NCBI RefSeq assembly: GCF_910588665.1
Contig: NZ_CAJUPR010000011.1
Span: forward strand, 1-64,000
Direction: 5' to 3'
DNA length: 64,000 bases
Source of the DNA: an uncultured Brachyspira sp.
GTDB taxonomy: Bacteria > Spirochaetota > Brachyspiria > Brachyspirales > Brachyspiraceae
The translations under genes were made by a program, and so were the position numbers. Below, piece after piece: positions 8,818-18,511 of this stretch. Each line of letters opens with the position of its first letter. Position 1 is the first letter of the stretch. Below the pieces are notes generated by a model. It searched no databases, was not told where the DNA came from, and was given only the letters and a program-made list of their open reading frames with translations.

Positions 8818-9501
8818 CTATTTTATGTTATTTATAATTTTATTTAAATCATCAATAAAATCAGAAAATAATTTAACTCTTTTGCTTTCTTCTATATTAC
8901 TTTCTGTAAGTATATAACATCCGTCTGTATCAGCTTCAGCAATAGCCCTCCCTTTTTTAGATGGTTTCTTTATAGATAAAACACCATCTTCATCAAGCGT
9001 TATAAACAAAACTTTTATATGTTTTGTAACAGAAGACTGCATAAGTTTTAGTTTCCAATAACCAGTTTGTGCTATTCTTTCTCTTAAAGTAACTTTTATT
9101 GAAAGCACTGCAATTATTTTATTAGTTTTATCATCATAAATAATTATATCAACATCTGGCAAATGAAGTCCGTATTCGCCATAATCTATACATAAATTTC
9201 TTTTTACTAAATCTAAAGTTTTATCTTCAAAATTTCTCTTTCTTTCCAATTTATTACCATTTATTATTGATAATCCTAACTTCTTTACTTCATCAGTAAT
9301 AATATATTCAATCATTTTCTCAAGATTTTTTCCTTTAAATGCTCTCCAAGATTGTTCTATATCATTTACACCGTTTTGCAGAGCAAATTTTTTATGATTT
9401 TCTTTGGATTCTCTTAAAAGTTCTGAAATATGTTTATAAGCATCATTTCCGTATATTTTTTTCTTATCTTCATAAAGAGTTATTAAATCTTTATATGTCA
9501 T
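8818..9501 (-). CDS. Type II restriction endonuclease, PD-(D/E)XK type (possibly BsaWI-like)
   Basis: This 227-aa protein shows a PD-(D/E)XK catalytic core: P115-D116-V-D118, then S-I-K136 in AVLSIKVTLRER. The S-x-K-x-x-LRER stretch is found in several type II restriction enzymes; the BsaWI family is my best guess from memory. Its ATG overlaps the stop of the upstream DNA methylase gene by four bases (ATGA), the usual tight coupling of a type II pair. The pair together should make and protect against cuts at one short site. The recognition sequence cannot be read from the sequence. Confidence 0.72.
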   Translation of the reverse strand: MTYKDLITLYEDKKKIYGNDAYKHISELLRESKENHKKFALQNGVNDIEQSWRAFKGKNLEKMIEYIITDEVKKLGLSIINGNKLERKRNFEDKTLDLVKRNLCIDYGEYGLHLPDVDIIIYDDKTNKIIAVLSIKVTLRERIAQTGYWKLKLMQSSVTKHIKVLFITLDEDGVLSIKKPSKKGRAIAEADTDGCYILTESNIEESKRVKLFSDFIDDLNKIINNIK

Positions 9502-10838
9502 ATTTTCTCCATAATTAAAATATACTCTGTAGGATAAGCTAATTTATCTGCAGATAAAGCTTTAGAAAATCTTCCTGTAGCAGCATCTCTAGTAGAAGGA
9601 AGCATTTTTGAAGGTATTTCCCTATGTATAATATCAAAAATTCTAAAGCCTATATTAACCATTTGCTCGCAAAAAATTTCAGCATTAAATATATCAATAT
9701 TTTTAAATTGAGTATTGCCTATCACAATAGCCGCCTTTCCGCCTAATTTTAATATTCTTTTCATTTCAATAAAACTTTCAAGCATATCAGCATAATAATT
9801 TTTTATTTCTCTTATCTTTTTTTTATTATTTGAAAAATTATTTATAGTTTGAATAATTATATCGCTTTTCAAATCTATACTGTCTATATTGCATCTATTT
9901 TTATAGCTGCTTCCTATAAATTTTTCTCTGAACTTTGTTAAAGTATTTAAATAGCCGAACCATAATGAAGGAAGCTGATGCAAATCAGCATATTCATAAC
10001 TAGTAACATAAGGAGGACTAGTTACAATAAAATCTGTTTCACCGTCTCTTAAAGGCATAAATCTGGAATCTGAACATTTTATTTTTCTATATTTATTTAT
10101 ATTATTTATAAAATTTTTATCAAGCATAGAATTATATATTTCATGCCTCTTTATCATTCTTTTTGCCTGATTTAAAAATAAAATATAGGTGTCCTGTTCT
10201 TTTTTTTTCATATCTCTTGTAGGCTTTATACTTTTTTGAAGCCATATAGAAGCTGTTTTTAATATCTGAGCAAATGCTACAAGATAAAAATCTCTTACAT
10301 CAGGATTATCTATTTCATATACAGAGTAGAATATTAAAGATAATTCTTCCTTTTGTTTCGGCTTAAACCAATAATCTATTCTTTCATTATCAGGTACAAT
10401 TTTCATAGCTTTCATTAAAACATTATTATCAGCCGATTCTCTATAGCTTTTAAGTTTATCATACAATAAAATATATTCTTTTTTTAATAATTCAATATTA
10501 AGAGGCGTAGTTTTCACTTTAGATATTAAATATGCTATTTCATTTATATCCGTACCGCAAGCCAGTCTTTTATTTATAAGGCTTTCTACAATAGTGGTGC
10601 CGCTTCCCATAAAAGGGTCAGCAACTAATTCTTTTTCTTTTGTATATTTATTTATTAATCTTGAAACCAATTGAGGTATAAATTTAGCAGGATAGGTATA
10701 ATAATTATGCGTAATATATGCTGTATCTTTTATAGTTTTATCAGAAAAAGACCAAGAATAATCCAAAGAAATAGAACTAAAATCCTTTATATTATAAGAA
10801 TTAATATATTTGTATGAAGATGCAGTATCATTATACAT
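9498..10838 (-). CDS. Site-specific DNA methyltransferase (probably N4-cytosine)
   Basis: This is the 446-aa modification enzyme of the type II pair. The S-adenosylmethionine motif DPFMGSGTT is at 74-82, preceded by a YPAKFIPQL segment that marks this methylase group. The catalytic motif TSPPY is at 273-277; SPPY rather than DPPY or NPPY favours N4-methylcytosine, but this is inference. The SAM motif comes before the catalytic motif, opposite to beta-class enzymes. It starts six bases after the epimerase gene ends and overlaps the nuclease gene by four bases, so methylase is translated before nuclease. Confidence 0.88.
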   Translation of the reverse strand: MYNDTASSYKYINSYNIKDFSSISLDYSWSFSDKTIKDTAYITHNYYTYPAKFIPQLVSRLINKYTKEKELVADPFMGSGTTIVESLINKRLACGTDINEIAYLISKVKTTPLNIELLKKEYILLYDKLKSYRESADNNVLMKAMKIVPDNERIDYWFKPKQKEELSLIFYSVYEIDNPDVRDFYLVAFAQILKTASIWLQKSIKPTRDMKKKEQDTYILFLNQAKRMIKRHEIYNSMLDKNFINNINKYRKIKCSDSRFMPLRDGETDFIVTSPPYVTSYEYADLHQLPSLWFGYLNTLTKFREKFIGSSYKNRCNIDSIDLKSDIIIQTINNFSNNKKKIREIKNYYADMLESFIEMKRILKLGGKAAIVIGNTQFKNIDIFNAEIFCEQMVNIGFRIFDIIHREIPSKMLPSTRDAATGRFSKALSADKLAYPTEYILIMEKI

Positions 10839-10844
10839 ATAAAA

Positions 10845-12398
10845 TTAATCAAGCCTTTTATAATGAGCTTTAAAATCCTCATCAAAATAATAAACTACAT
10901 TCTCATCTTTTTCATGCGAATCATACCATACCTGAGCAAAAAAAGGATTGTTCTTAGCAAGAATATCAAAATTCCAAGTATAATCAGGCATGCATTTTTC
11001 ACACCAATGCCCTGCTTTTATAACAGTAAACGGAGAAGCTTCGAATTCATGTCCCTCAAAACAAGCCCATTTTAATTTTGTATGCAAATCTCCTTTAGTC
11101 ATATCAGTGCTTAAAAGTTTTCCCCCTCTGAACTCTGCAGCACTCTTCAAATCTTCCAAATCTATTTCACTGTCTTTTTTAGTTTCATCATAACCATGAT
11201 TAAGAAGCTTGGCATTATTTATATCAAGCAAAGCCTTATAATCTATATAATTTCCGTCGGAATCTTTATTTTCAAAAAGCAAATTAAAATCTTTCCATTT
11301 TTTAGGCAGATTATCAAAAGCTTCCTCGCTTCCGAATGCAGCTATAATTTTCCCTTTTTCATTATTTTTTCTCCAATATGAAGGCGAATTCGGATGCAGT
11401 AAAAGTCTCTGTATGGCAAAAAACGATATTACAGAAGGAGGAACAAGTTTCCCCAAAGAATAATACCAATGCGTTTTTGCTATTTCATTCCAATAATCGG
11501 CAACGGATTCCTTCTGATAAGAAAATAATTTCTCAAGTTTTTCACCGTCATAATACCAAAGCCCATGAAAATTCCTTAAAGCATTCCAATTAGGCTTCAT
11601 ATATTTTTTTGCAGATCCTCCTATAAGCTTAAAACCGTCATTAAAAGTGTCATAACCTGTGATTCTATTTTCCGCCTTGCTTCCCAAATTAAAACAGCCC
11701 TTCCAGAAATAATCATCTAAATTTCCTTTAATATCCTCTTCAATAATTCTTTTCATTAAAAGTCCGCTGTCTCTTGCGGTAGCCCATTCAAGAGGCGCAT
11801 TATAGCAGGTATGAAACATAAGTCCGTCGCTCATATTGTCTGTAAGCATTCTATTATGAAGCATAGCCGTCTGCCTTATTACAGCTCTATGTTCTAATGA
11901 TGAGTCAAGAACATATCTTTCGCCTTTCAATTTTGAAAAAGAATATGCATCATAAGGACTTATTAATAGAGGATCTCCCACCCTGCCCCAAATATGCTTT
12001 TCATTACGGTTGCCGTAAAGTGCTACAGTAGATATATGAACAAGTTTAGGACGCTTTTCCATTTGCTCTATTATATCCGTAATATGCTTAATGCCTATAA
12101 AATTAGTTAAATGCGCAAGTTTAGGATATTTATCAGAATTAGGAGGAATTACCGCTGCAAGATTAAGAACATAATTACAATCTTTCAATAATTTCATGCA
12201 GTCATCTTTTTCATATAAATAACCTATAATAATTTCAACTCTGTTTCCATACTGTCTTTTAAGCTTTTCTGCTTTTTTTCTGCTTTCTTTTCTAATAAGA
12301 ACTTTTACCAATTTCACATCTTCTATTTCCATTAATTGTCTTAATGTTTCAAGACCCATATTTCCTGTAGCGCCTGTTAATGCTATTATATATTTCAT
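10845..12398 (-). CDS. NAD-dependent epimerase/dehydratase with C-terminal zinc-binding GHxF/WCxxC domain
   Basis: The N-terminus is an extended SDR Rossmann domain (GATGNMGLETL close to the start; catalytic-type YSFSKLKGE) acting on a nucleotide sugar or similar substrate. The last 110 or so residues are different: GGKLLST, KLKWACFEGHEFEASP and GHWCEKC form a treble-clef-like zinc motif (C, H, CxxC) usually seen as repeats in DNA-associated or HNH-type proteins. This fusion is unusual. The frame extends to an ATG at 12470, but ATG 12398 has a good SD (AAGGGA) and starts exactly at the Rossmann fold, giving 517 aa. A type II restriction pair follows six bases downstream. Confidence 0.8.
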   Translation of the reverse strand: MKYIIALTGATGNMGLETLRQLMEIEDVKLVKVLIRKESRKKAEKLKRQYGNRVEIIIGYLYEKDDCMKLLKDCNYVLNLAAVIPPNSDKYPKLAHLTNFIGIKHITDIIEQMEKRPKLVHISTVALYGNRNEKHIWGRVGDPLLISPYDAYSFSKLKGERYVLDSSLEHRAVIRQTAMLHNRMLTDNMSDGLMFHTCYNAPLEWATARDSGLLMKRIIEEDIKGNLDDYFWKGCFNLGSKAENRITGYDTFNDGFKLIGGSAKKYMKPNWNALRNFHGLWYYDGEKLEKLFSYQKESVADYWNEIAKTHWYYSLGKLVPPSVISFFAIQRLLLHPNSPSYWRKNNEKGKIIAAFGSEEAFDNLPKKWKDFNLLFENKDSDGNYIDYKALLDINNAKLLNHGYDETKKDSEIDLEDLKSAAEFRGGKLLSTDMTKGDLHTKLKWACFEGHEFEASPFTVIKAGHWCEKCMPDYTWNFDILAKNNPFFAQVWYDSHEKDENVVYYFDEDFKAHYKRLD

Positions 12399-12624
12399 TT
12401 TTATTCCCTTATAAATTATTATATTAATGCTTATTATTTTATTTAATAATATTCTTTTTTGTACCAGCAAAACAAAGAAGACAAAAAACTATCAATTTTT
12501 TTTATTCTCTGCAATTATATAAATTATATATCGAAAAAAATTTTTGTAAATAATAATAAAGCTATCAAAAATTATAATATCATCAAATAAAAAATACAGA
12601 ATTGTTTATATAAGTTTTAATATT

Positions 12625-12660
12625 AAAAAAGCTCAAGTTATCAGAACTTAAGCTTTTTTA
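12625..12660 (-). terminator. Terminator of the RND efflux operon
   Basis: Nine-base stem (12631-12639 with 12645-12653, one G-U pair in the minus-strand RNA), five-base loop, U-run on the minus strand. An A-run/T-run on both sides would also allow it to work from the plus strand. It sits just past the stop of the last operon gene. Confidence 0.8.
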
Positions 12661-12679
12661 TTTTTCAATATGCAATTAT

Positions 12680-15600
12680 TTATTTTCCGGGAGAGCTCAA
12701 AGCATTACCGATATCTCCTGCTGTCTCAACACTGGCAATATCTTTAGCATCATAATCTTTAAGAGGTATTCTATTTCTAATAGCGGCATAAACTGTAGGC
12801 ACTATAATAAGAGTAAACATAGTAGAAACTGTCAAGCCTCCAAGTACCGCTAATGATAATGGCTGATACATCTCATTTCCTTCGCCTCTTGATAATGCCA
12901 TAGGAAGAAGCCCTAATATTGTTGTAAGCGAAGTCATAAGAACAGGTCTTAATCGTCTGGGACCTGCAATCAGAGCAGCTTCATCTCCGTTTATTTTTTT
13001 CTCATGCATAAGCTGATTCATATAGTCGATAAGCACAATTCCGTTATTAACTACAATACCGATAAGAACTATAACTCCTATTCCGCTGTATACGCTTAAA
13101 GTCTGTCCTGTAATCAGTAAAAGAGCAATTGAGCCAGCAAAACCAAAAGGTATGGCTAATGCTATAACAAAAGGCGCTATATAAGACTCAAACTGACTTG
13201 CCATAATGGCATAAACCAAAACTAAAGCTAAAAATAAAGCCTGTATAAGCTGTCCGAAAGCCTCATTCATATCTTCATAATCTCCCGAATAAACAATGGT
13301 AAAACCAGAAGGAATGAATATTTTTTCATTAATAGCGGACTGCACATCGTTCATTATCTGATTCATAGGTCTTCCGTAACCTGAGGCTGTAATAGAAGTT
13401 ACCCTGCTGTCATTTTTTCTTTCTATCTCAGAAGGAGCGAAACTCTTATCAACATTTGCTATAGCTGATACGGGCACCATTCCTACGGGAGTAGGTATAA
13501 GCATTCTTTTAACATCGTCTATATTAATTCTGTCTCTTTCATTTAATCTGACTATAACATCAATATCCGTAACATCGGAATTATCAGGAGTCATTCTGGT
13601 AGCGGTAGTGCCTCCGAAACTGGTTTTAATAGAGTTGGCTACGATATTAATATTAAGACCCATTTTAGAAGCTAAGTCTCTGTTTACAGAAACATTAAGT
13701 TCAGGACTTGCATCGCTTTTTTTCAAACGGACATCTCTTAATCCCGGAACATCTTGTAAAACAGCTATTACATTATTGGCAAGCTCTCTTGCTCTGACTA
13801 AATCTTCGCCCACTATATCTATATCAATACCGCTTGAATCACTATTTCCGCCTCCTCCCATACCGCTTATAGAATCTACATTAATAGTTGCAGGGTAGCC
13901 TGATAATTTTTTTCTTACAAGCTCAACATATTCAGCCGTTTCCATAGTTCTTCCGTCGGATTTATCTATAAGTTTTGCCCTTATCTGTCCTTTATTTGCA
14001 TCCGAACCTGATCTGGTTCTGCTTTGAACTCTGCTTAAATCCTTTCCTATAACTTCCTCAACATCTTTTGTCATTCTGTCAATAAAAGAACCTGTCTGTT
14101 CTTTTCTGGTGCCTATAGGCATAGTTATTCTTGCTATTAACTGTCCCTCATCGGATTTAGGAAATCCTTCTTTACCTATAAAGATTAACCCTACTATTAT
14201 TACAGCAAATACTGCCGATATAACAGGTATTAATACTCTGTTTTTATGATAAACGGAATAAGTTAATACCTTTTTATATATATAATTTACTTTAGAATGA
14301 AAATGCTTCTCAAAAAAGTTCTCGCATTTAGTTAAGAACTGAGATTTTTTAGTGGTTACAAGTCTGGCTCCAAGCATAGGCACAACAGTCAAAGCTACAA
14401 ATAAAGAGGCTATCATAGAAACTGTAACAGTAATACACAAATCTCTGAACATCTGACCTGTCATTCCTTCCACAAACAAAAAAGGCAGAAATACAGCTAT
14501 TGTTGTAAGAGTGGAAGCTGATATTGCAAGCGCAACGGTTGAAGTTCCGTCTATAGCTGAAGAGTATTTGCCGTATCCGTTATTTCTATAGAAGAATATA
14601 TTTTCAAGCACAACAATAGAATTATCAACCATCATACCTATACCGAGCACAAGTCCAGATAAAGATATAATATTTAATGTTGTTCCAAAGAAATACATTA
14701 AAGTAAATGTCACAATAATAGACATAGGAATTGATATAGCTATAATTAATACAGTTCTTACATTCCATAAGTAAAGCATTAATATTATAACTGCAAATAA
14801 ACCTCCCTGCCAAGCAGTATCAAGAACGCCTTTTATAGCCTTATTAACATTGTCCGCACTGTTAAATAATACTTCATATTTTATACCTTCAGGAAGATTA
14901 AGAGTGCTAAGTCTTTTTTTTATACCTTCAGAAACGGCAACCGTATTGGCTCCCGACTCCTTATTTATAGAAACGGTAACTGCGGGTGTGCCATTAACTT
15001 TAATTACATCTCCGTCATCATTATAACCTTCATATATTGAAGCCAATTCTCTAAGTCTTATAGGCGTACTATTGGTTTTTAAAGCCACAACAACATTGCC
15101 TATATCTTCTACTGTTTTAAACTCGCCTGTAGTTCTTAAAGTATATTTATAAACACCTTCATAAGTTTCGCCGCCTGAAATATTCTGATTTTCTACCGCA
15201 AGCGTATTCACAATAGTATTGATATCAAGTCCGTAAGCCTGAAGTCTGTTCATATCAACATCAACTTTAATCTGAGTTTTAAGCCCCCCTCTGATTTCAG
15301 CCATAGCAACGCCGCCAACCTGCTCTATGCTGGTCAATATCTGATTATCAACTAAATTATATAATGCCGACAGATTTTCGGTGCCGTAAAATGATATTTC
15401 CATAACTGGAATATTATCTGTAGAAAATTTATAAACGGCGGGACTCTCCGTATCATCTGGCAAAGCTTTTCTGATTCTGTCTATAGCCTCTCTTATATCA
15501 GCTGTGGCGGAAGCTAAATCACTGCCCCAATTAAATTCTATAAAAACTCTGGAATCTTCTTCTTTTGAAGTTGAACTTACCTCTTTAATATTATTAACCG

Positions 15601-15820
15601 ATGAAACAGCGGACTCTATAATTCTGGAAACGGATTTTTCAACCTCTTCAGGTCCCGCATTATCATAAGTAGTTCTGATACTGATATAAGGAAGCTCCAT
15701 ATCTGGCAAAAAATCTACAGGAAGCCTTGATAAACTTATAATGCCAAGTATAACTAAAGAAACTATGAACATAAAAACAGCTACAGGTCTTTTTACTACT
15801 AATTCAATAAAACTTCTCAT
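12680..15820 (-). CDS. RND-family inner-membrane efflux transporter (AcrB/HAE1 type)
   Basis: This 1046-aa proton-driven pump has the full RND layout: N-terminal helix with VKRPVAVFMF, a large periplasmic loop, a central membrane block, a second loop and the C-terminal membrane block. The fourth-helix proton site reads GMMVDNSIVVLEN, so the second Asp of the usual Asp-Asp pair is Asn, as in a number of HAE1 members. It is the last gene of a tolC-mfp-rnd operon (31-base gap to the adaptor gene) and together they should span the envelope to expel drugs, bile salts or other hydrophobic compounds. Substrate unknown. A terminator follows. Confidence 0.95.
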   Translation of the reverse strand: MRSFIELVVKRPVAVFMFIVSLVILGIISLSRLPVDFLPDMELPYISIRTTYDNAGPEEVEKSVSRIIESAVSSVNNIKEVSSTSKEEDSRVFIEFNWGSDLASATADIREAIDRIRKALPDDTESPAVYKFSTDNIPVMEISFYGTENLSALYNLVDNQILTSIEQVGGVAMAEIRGGLKTQIKVDVDMNRLQAYGLDINTIVNTLAVENQNISGGETYEGVYKYTLRTTGEFKTVEDIGNVVVALKTNSTPIRLRELASIYEGYNDDGDVIKVNGTPAVTVSINKESGANTVAVSEGIKKRLSTLNLPEGIKYEVLFNSADNVNKAIKGVLDTAWQGGLFAVIILMLYLWNVRTVLIIAISIPMSIIVTFTLMYFFGTTLNIISLSGLVLGIGMMVDNSIVVLENIFFYRNNGYGKYSSAIDGTSTVALAISASTLTTIAVFLPFLFVEGMTGQMFRDLCITVTVSMIASLFVALTVVPMLGARLVTTKKSQFLTKCENFFEKHFHSKVNYIYKKVLTYSVYHKNRVLIPVISAVFAVIIVGLIFIGKEGFPKSDEGQLIARITMPIGTRKEQTGSFIDRMTKDVEEVIGKDLSRVQSRTRSGSDANKGQIRAKLIDKSDGRTMETAEYVELVRKKLSGYPATINVDSISGMGGGGNSDSSGIDIDIVGEDLVRARELANNVIAVLQDVPGLRDVRLKKSDASPELNVSVNRDLASKMGLNINIVANSIKTSFGGTTATRMTPDNSDVTDIDVIVRLNERDRINIDDVKRMLIPTPVGMVPVSAIANVDKSFAPSEIERKNDSRVTSITASGYGRPMNQIMNDVQSAINEKIFIPSGFTIVYSGDYEDMNEAFGQLIQALFLALVLVYAIMASQFESYIAPFVIALAIPFGFAGSIALLLITGQTLSVYSGIGVIVLIGIVVNNGIVLIDYMNQLMHEKKINGDEAALIAGPRRLRPVLMTSLTTILGLLPMALSRGEGNEMYQPLSLAVLGGLTVSTMFTLIIVPTVYAAIRNRIPLKDYDAKDIASVETAGDIGNALSSPGK

Positions 15821-15851
15821 TAAAATTACTCCTTAAAACAATATATAAAAA

Positions 15852-17012
15852 TTATCCCCCAACAGAATATATGGTATCGGAACTATTTGAATTATTTTCT
15901 GTTTTGCTGTTTTCTGATGTTTTTTTCTGATCGGAAGCGGCAGAATTATTTTTTGCTGCTGAAGTATTAGGTTTCAAAGCGGCATCTGGTTTTGCATTTG
16001 TATTTATAATATTAGTTTCGGAAGAAGCGGAAGCTGCAGGAGGCGCAATATATTCTAAAATAGTAGGGTCATTTTCTATTCTATTAACTAAAGATCCGTT
16101 TCTTAAAAACTCGCGTCCGAACATTACAACTTCTTCTCCGTCTTCAATACCTCCGCTTACAGCCACCTTATCTTTTGAAGTGAAAAGTACATTTATTTCT
16201 CTTGTATATGCCCTGTACTGAGTATCATTTGAACTTACAGTCTTTACTTCCATAGGGGCGCTATTGGAATTAATTTCTTTTACAACATATATATAATTCT
16301 TTCCTGAATCATCGCTGAATATAGCACTGTTAGGTATGACAAAAACATTATCCGCAGAGTTTAGAAGTATTGATACATCGGAGAACATACCCGGAAGCAG
16401 AAGCCTGTCTTTATTATCAATTAAAGCTTTAACCATTAAAGTACGGGTTGAAGGATTAACAGCATAATCTCTTTTTGTAATAACTGCCTGAATTTCTTTA
16501 TTAGGAGATGAAGAAACCCTTATTAAAACTTTCTGCCCTAATTCTATTCCTGAAATAGAACGTTCTGGAACCTGTATTTCCACCTCTAATTGATTTATAT
16601 CCGCAACATTCGCTATAGGAGTTGAAGCCGCTATTGAAGAGCCAACAGCCATATAAGTGGTTGTAACATAACCAGATATAGGAGTTCTTGCGGGAGCATA
16701 TGCATAATTAGCACCTATAATAAATCTGTCTATTAAAGCTATTGTATCGCCTTTCTTAACAAAACTTCCCTCATATTTCAATATATTTGCTATTTTACCT
16801 GGTACATCGGAAGAAATTTCAACTTCTTTTACAGCTTTAATTTCAGCGGAAAGATCCAAATATTCCTCTAAATGCTGTCTTATAGGAGCCGCTACTAAAA
16901 CGCTTATAGGATTTTCTTTCTTTTTCAAATCTTCCTGAGATTTATTACAGGAAAATATGAATATGCATAAAATAATAAATAATTTTTTTACATTTCTTTT
17001 TTTTATCATCAT
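15852..17012 (-). CDS. RND periplasmic adaptor (membrane fusion protein), lipoprotein
   Basis: This 386-aa adaptor links the pump to the outer-membrane channel. The N-terminus is a signal peptide ending in a lipobox-like FIFSC, so it is probably lipid-anchored. Barrel-sandwich/lipoyl halves are seen at LEEYLDLSAEIKAV and GYVTTTYMAVGSSIA, followed by a beta-barrel and the membrane-proximal domain. The helical hairpin is very short. The last 60 residues are a low-complexity Ala/Ser/Asn/Lys tail that the family usually lacks. It lies between the channel gene (16-base gap) and the pump gene. Confidence 0.92.
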   Translation of the reverse strand: MMIKKRNVKKLFIILCIFIFSCNKSQEDLKKKENPISVLVAAPIRQHLEEYLDLSAEIKAVKEVEISSDVPGKIANILKYEGSFVKKGDTIALIDRFIIGANYAYAPARTPISGYVTTTYMAVGSSIAASTPIANVADINQLEVEIQVPERSISGIELGQKVLIRVSSSPNKEIQAVITKRDYAVNPSTRTLMVKALIDNKDRLLLPGMFSDVSILLNSADNVFVIPNSAIFSDDSGKNYIYVVKEINSNSAPMEVKTVSSNDTQYRAYTREINVLFTSKDKVAVSGGIEDGEEVVMFGREFLRNGSLVNRIENDPTILEYIAPPAASASSETNIINTNAKPDAALKPNTSAAKNNSAASDQKKTSENSKTENNSNSSDTIYSVGG

Positions 17013-17028
17013 AATCTCCTCATACTAT

Positions 17029-18393
17029 TCAAACACCTAAAAGCTTTAATACCTGCAATGTGCTTGAAAAATACTCATATATAGCCTGCAGATATGCAAG
17101 CTGAGCATTTAAATATGTAATTTCGGCATCATTAAGTTCAAGCGTTGATATTGTACCGCCTCTATACTGCCTTTGAGCCATTTGCAATGCATAAGCAGCC
17201 GTTTGGGCATTTTCAGCCTGAGATTGAAGATTCAAAGCCTGAGATTTTGCTGTTGATATTAAATCTCTGCTGCTTACTTCTATGGCATCTCTTAATTGAG
17301 CATAGCTTATTTCCATCTGATCAATACTTAATTGTACTTCTTCCGCTGCTTTTGCTGTAGATGAAAAAGGCAGAAGCGAATCAAGAGAGTAATTTAATTG
17401 AAATCCTATTCCCCAATTAAACTGACCTTCTCTGTTTTTACGATAGCTTCCGTTTTCCATTTTTATTTTATCTATGGTGCTGATTCCTACATTGGCATTG
17501 GCTGAAAATGAAGGCCATAAATAACTTCTTGCAATTTTTCTATTATATTCAAGCATCTCCAAATTACTGCCCATATTTTTTAATTCTATATTATTGTTCA
17601 TTATAGATATAAGCAAATCGTCATATTCCATATCCGGCAATGTAATATTTGTGGCATCTAATATGCTTCCAATCAAATCAATTTCATCAGCCGTATTTGT
17701 AAGTCCTATCTGTCTTATAAATGTTAATTTTAAGCTTTGATACTGATTGCTTAATGTTACAACCTGAGGCTTAGTAGTTTCATACTGCACTTTAACATTT
17801 AAGTATTCATATTCTGAAACCTGACCGTTTCTGTATTTTATATAAGTTTCTCTCATTCTATTGCTGTAATTAAGCTGCTGCTGCAAATATACTCTGTAAT
17901 TTTCCTGAGCTACAAAAGTATTATAAAAATTTAATTTAGTGTTGAGATCCACATTCTTTCTTTCATCATAATAGATATCTCTTTTTATTCTCAAATTTAC
18001 ATCTCTGGCTTTATCCGTATTCCAATTTCTAAAACCTGTAAAAATAGCTTTAGACAAAACAGCATTTGCAGACCAAGTATCGGGGCTTGAATAAATACCT
18101 GTTGCCATATTGTTAACGATGTATTCCTTAGATTCTGCTATATTCAACCCTCCGCTTATACTTAAAGAAGGCATAAATAAATCTGAGAATGAGGCGCTTT
18201 TTTGAACCTGCGCTATACGAACATCATATTCAGCTTGCTTTAATGTCTTATCATTATCAAAAGCCATAATTAAAGCGTCTTCTAATGTTATTGAAATTTT
18301 ATTATTAGTCAGTAATGCATCTTCAATTGAATCCTGAGAATATAATGATAAAACAGATGTCAAACTAAGAAATAAAATCGTACAAAATCTCAC
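17029..18393 (-). CDS. TolC-family outer-membrane efflux protein
   Basis: This 454-aa protein has a signal peptide (FLSLTSVLSLYSQ), then two outer-membrane-factor repeats rich in coiled-coil helices (ITLEDALIMAF near the start is the typical opening). It forms the trimeric exit duct for the RND pump. The start codon is GTG (18393) with GGAG eight bases upstream. It is the first gene of the three-gene efflux operon and has a clear promoter just before it. Confidence 0.92.
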   Translation of the reverse strand: MRFCTILFLSLTSVLSLYSQDSIEDALLTNNKISITLEDALIMAFDNDKTLKQAEYDVRIAQVQKSASFSDLFMPSLSISGGLNIAESKEYIVNNMATGIYSSPDTWSANAVLSKAIFTGFRNWNTDKARDVNLRIKRDIYYDERKNVDLNTKLNFYNTFVAQENYRVYLQQQLNYSNRMRETYIKYRNGQVSEYEYLNVKVQYETTKPQVVTLSNQYQSLKLTFIRQIGLTNTADEIDLIGSILDATNITLPDMEYDDLLISIMNNNIELKNMGSNLEMLEYNRKIARSYLWPSFSANANVGISTIDKIKMENGSYRKNREGQFNWGIGFQLNYSLDSLLPFSSTAKAAEEVQLSIDQMEISYAQLRDAIEVSSRDLISTAKSQALNLQSQAENAQTAAYALQMAQRQYRGGTISTLELNDAEITYLNAQLAYLQAIYEYFSSTLQVLKLLGV

Positions 18394-18417
18394 AATCCGC
18401 TCCTAAATAAACAGGCT

Positions 18418-18446
18418 ATTATATAATTTTTAAGAAAAAATATCAA
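18418..18446 (-). promoter_or_regulatory. Promoter of the efflux operon
   Basis: Minus strand -35 TTGATA (18441-18446), 17-base spacer, -10 TATAAT (18418-18423), 25 bases before the GTG start of the tolC-like gene. No regulator gene of the TetR or MarR type is next to it. Confidence 0.7.
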
Positions 18447-18511
18447 TATATTTTAATATTAGACGAATTAATTATAAAAAAAGTTCCTATAATATATTTA
18501 TCCTTTTATTT

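Noticed and set aside
12399..12470. 24-residue extension of the epimerase-like protein from ATG 12470
   Set aside because: There is no ribosome site there, while ATG 12398 has AAGGGA and begins the Rossmann fold.
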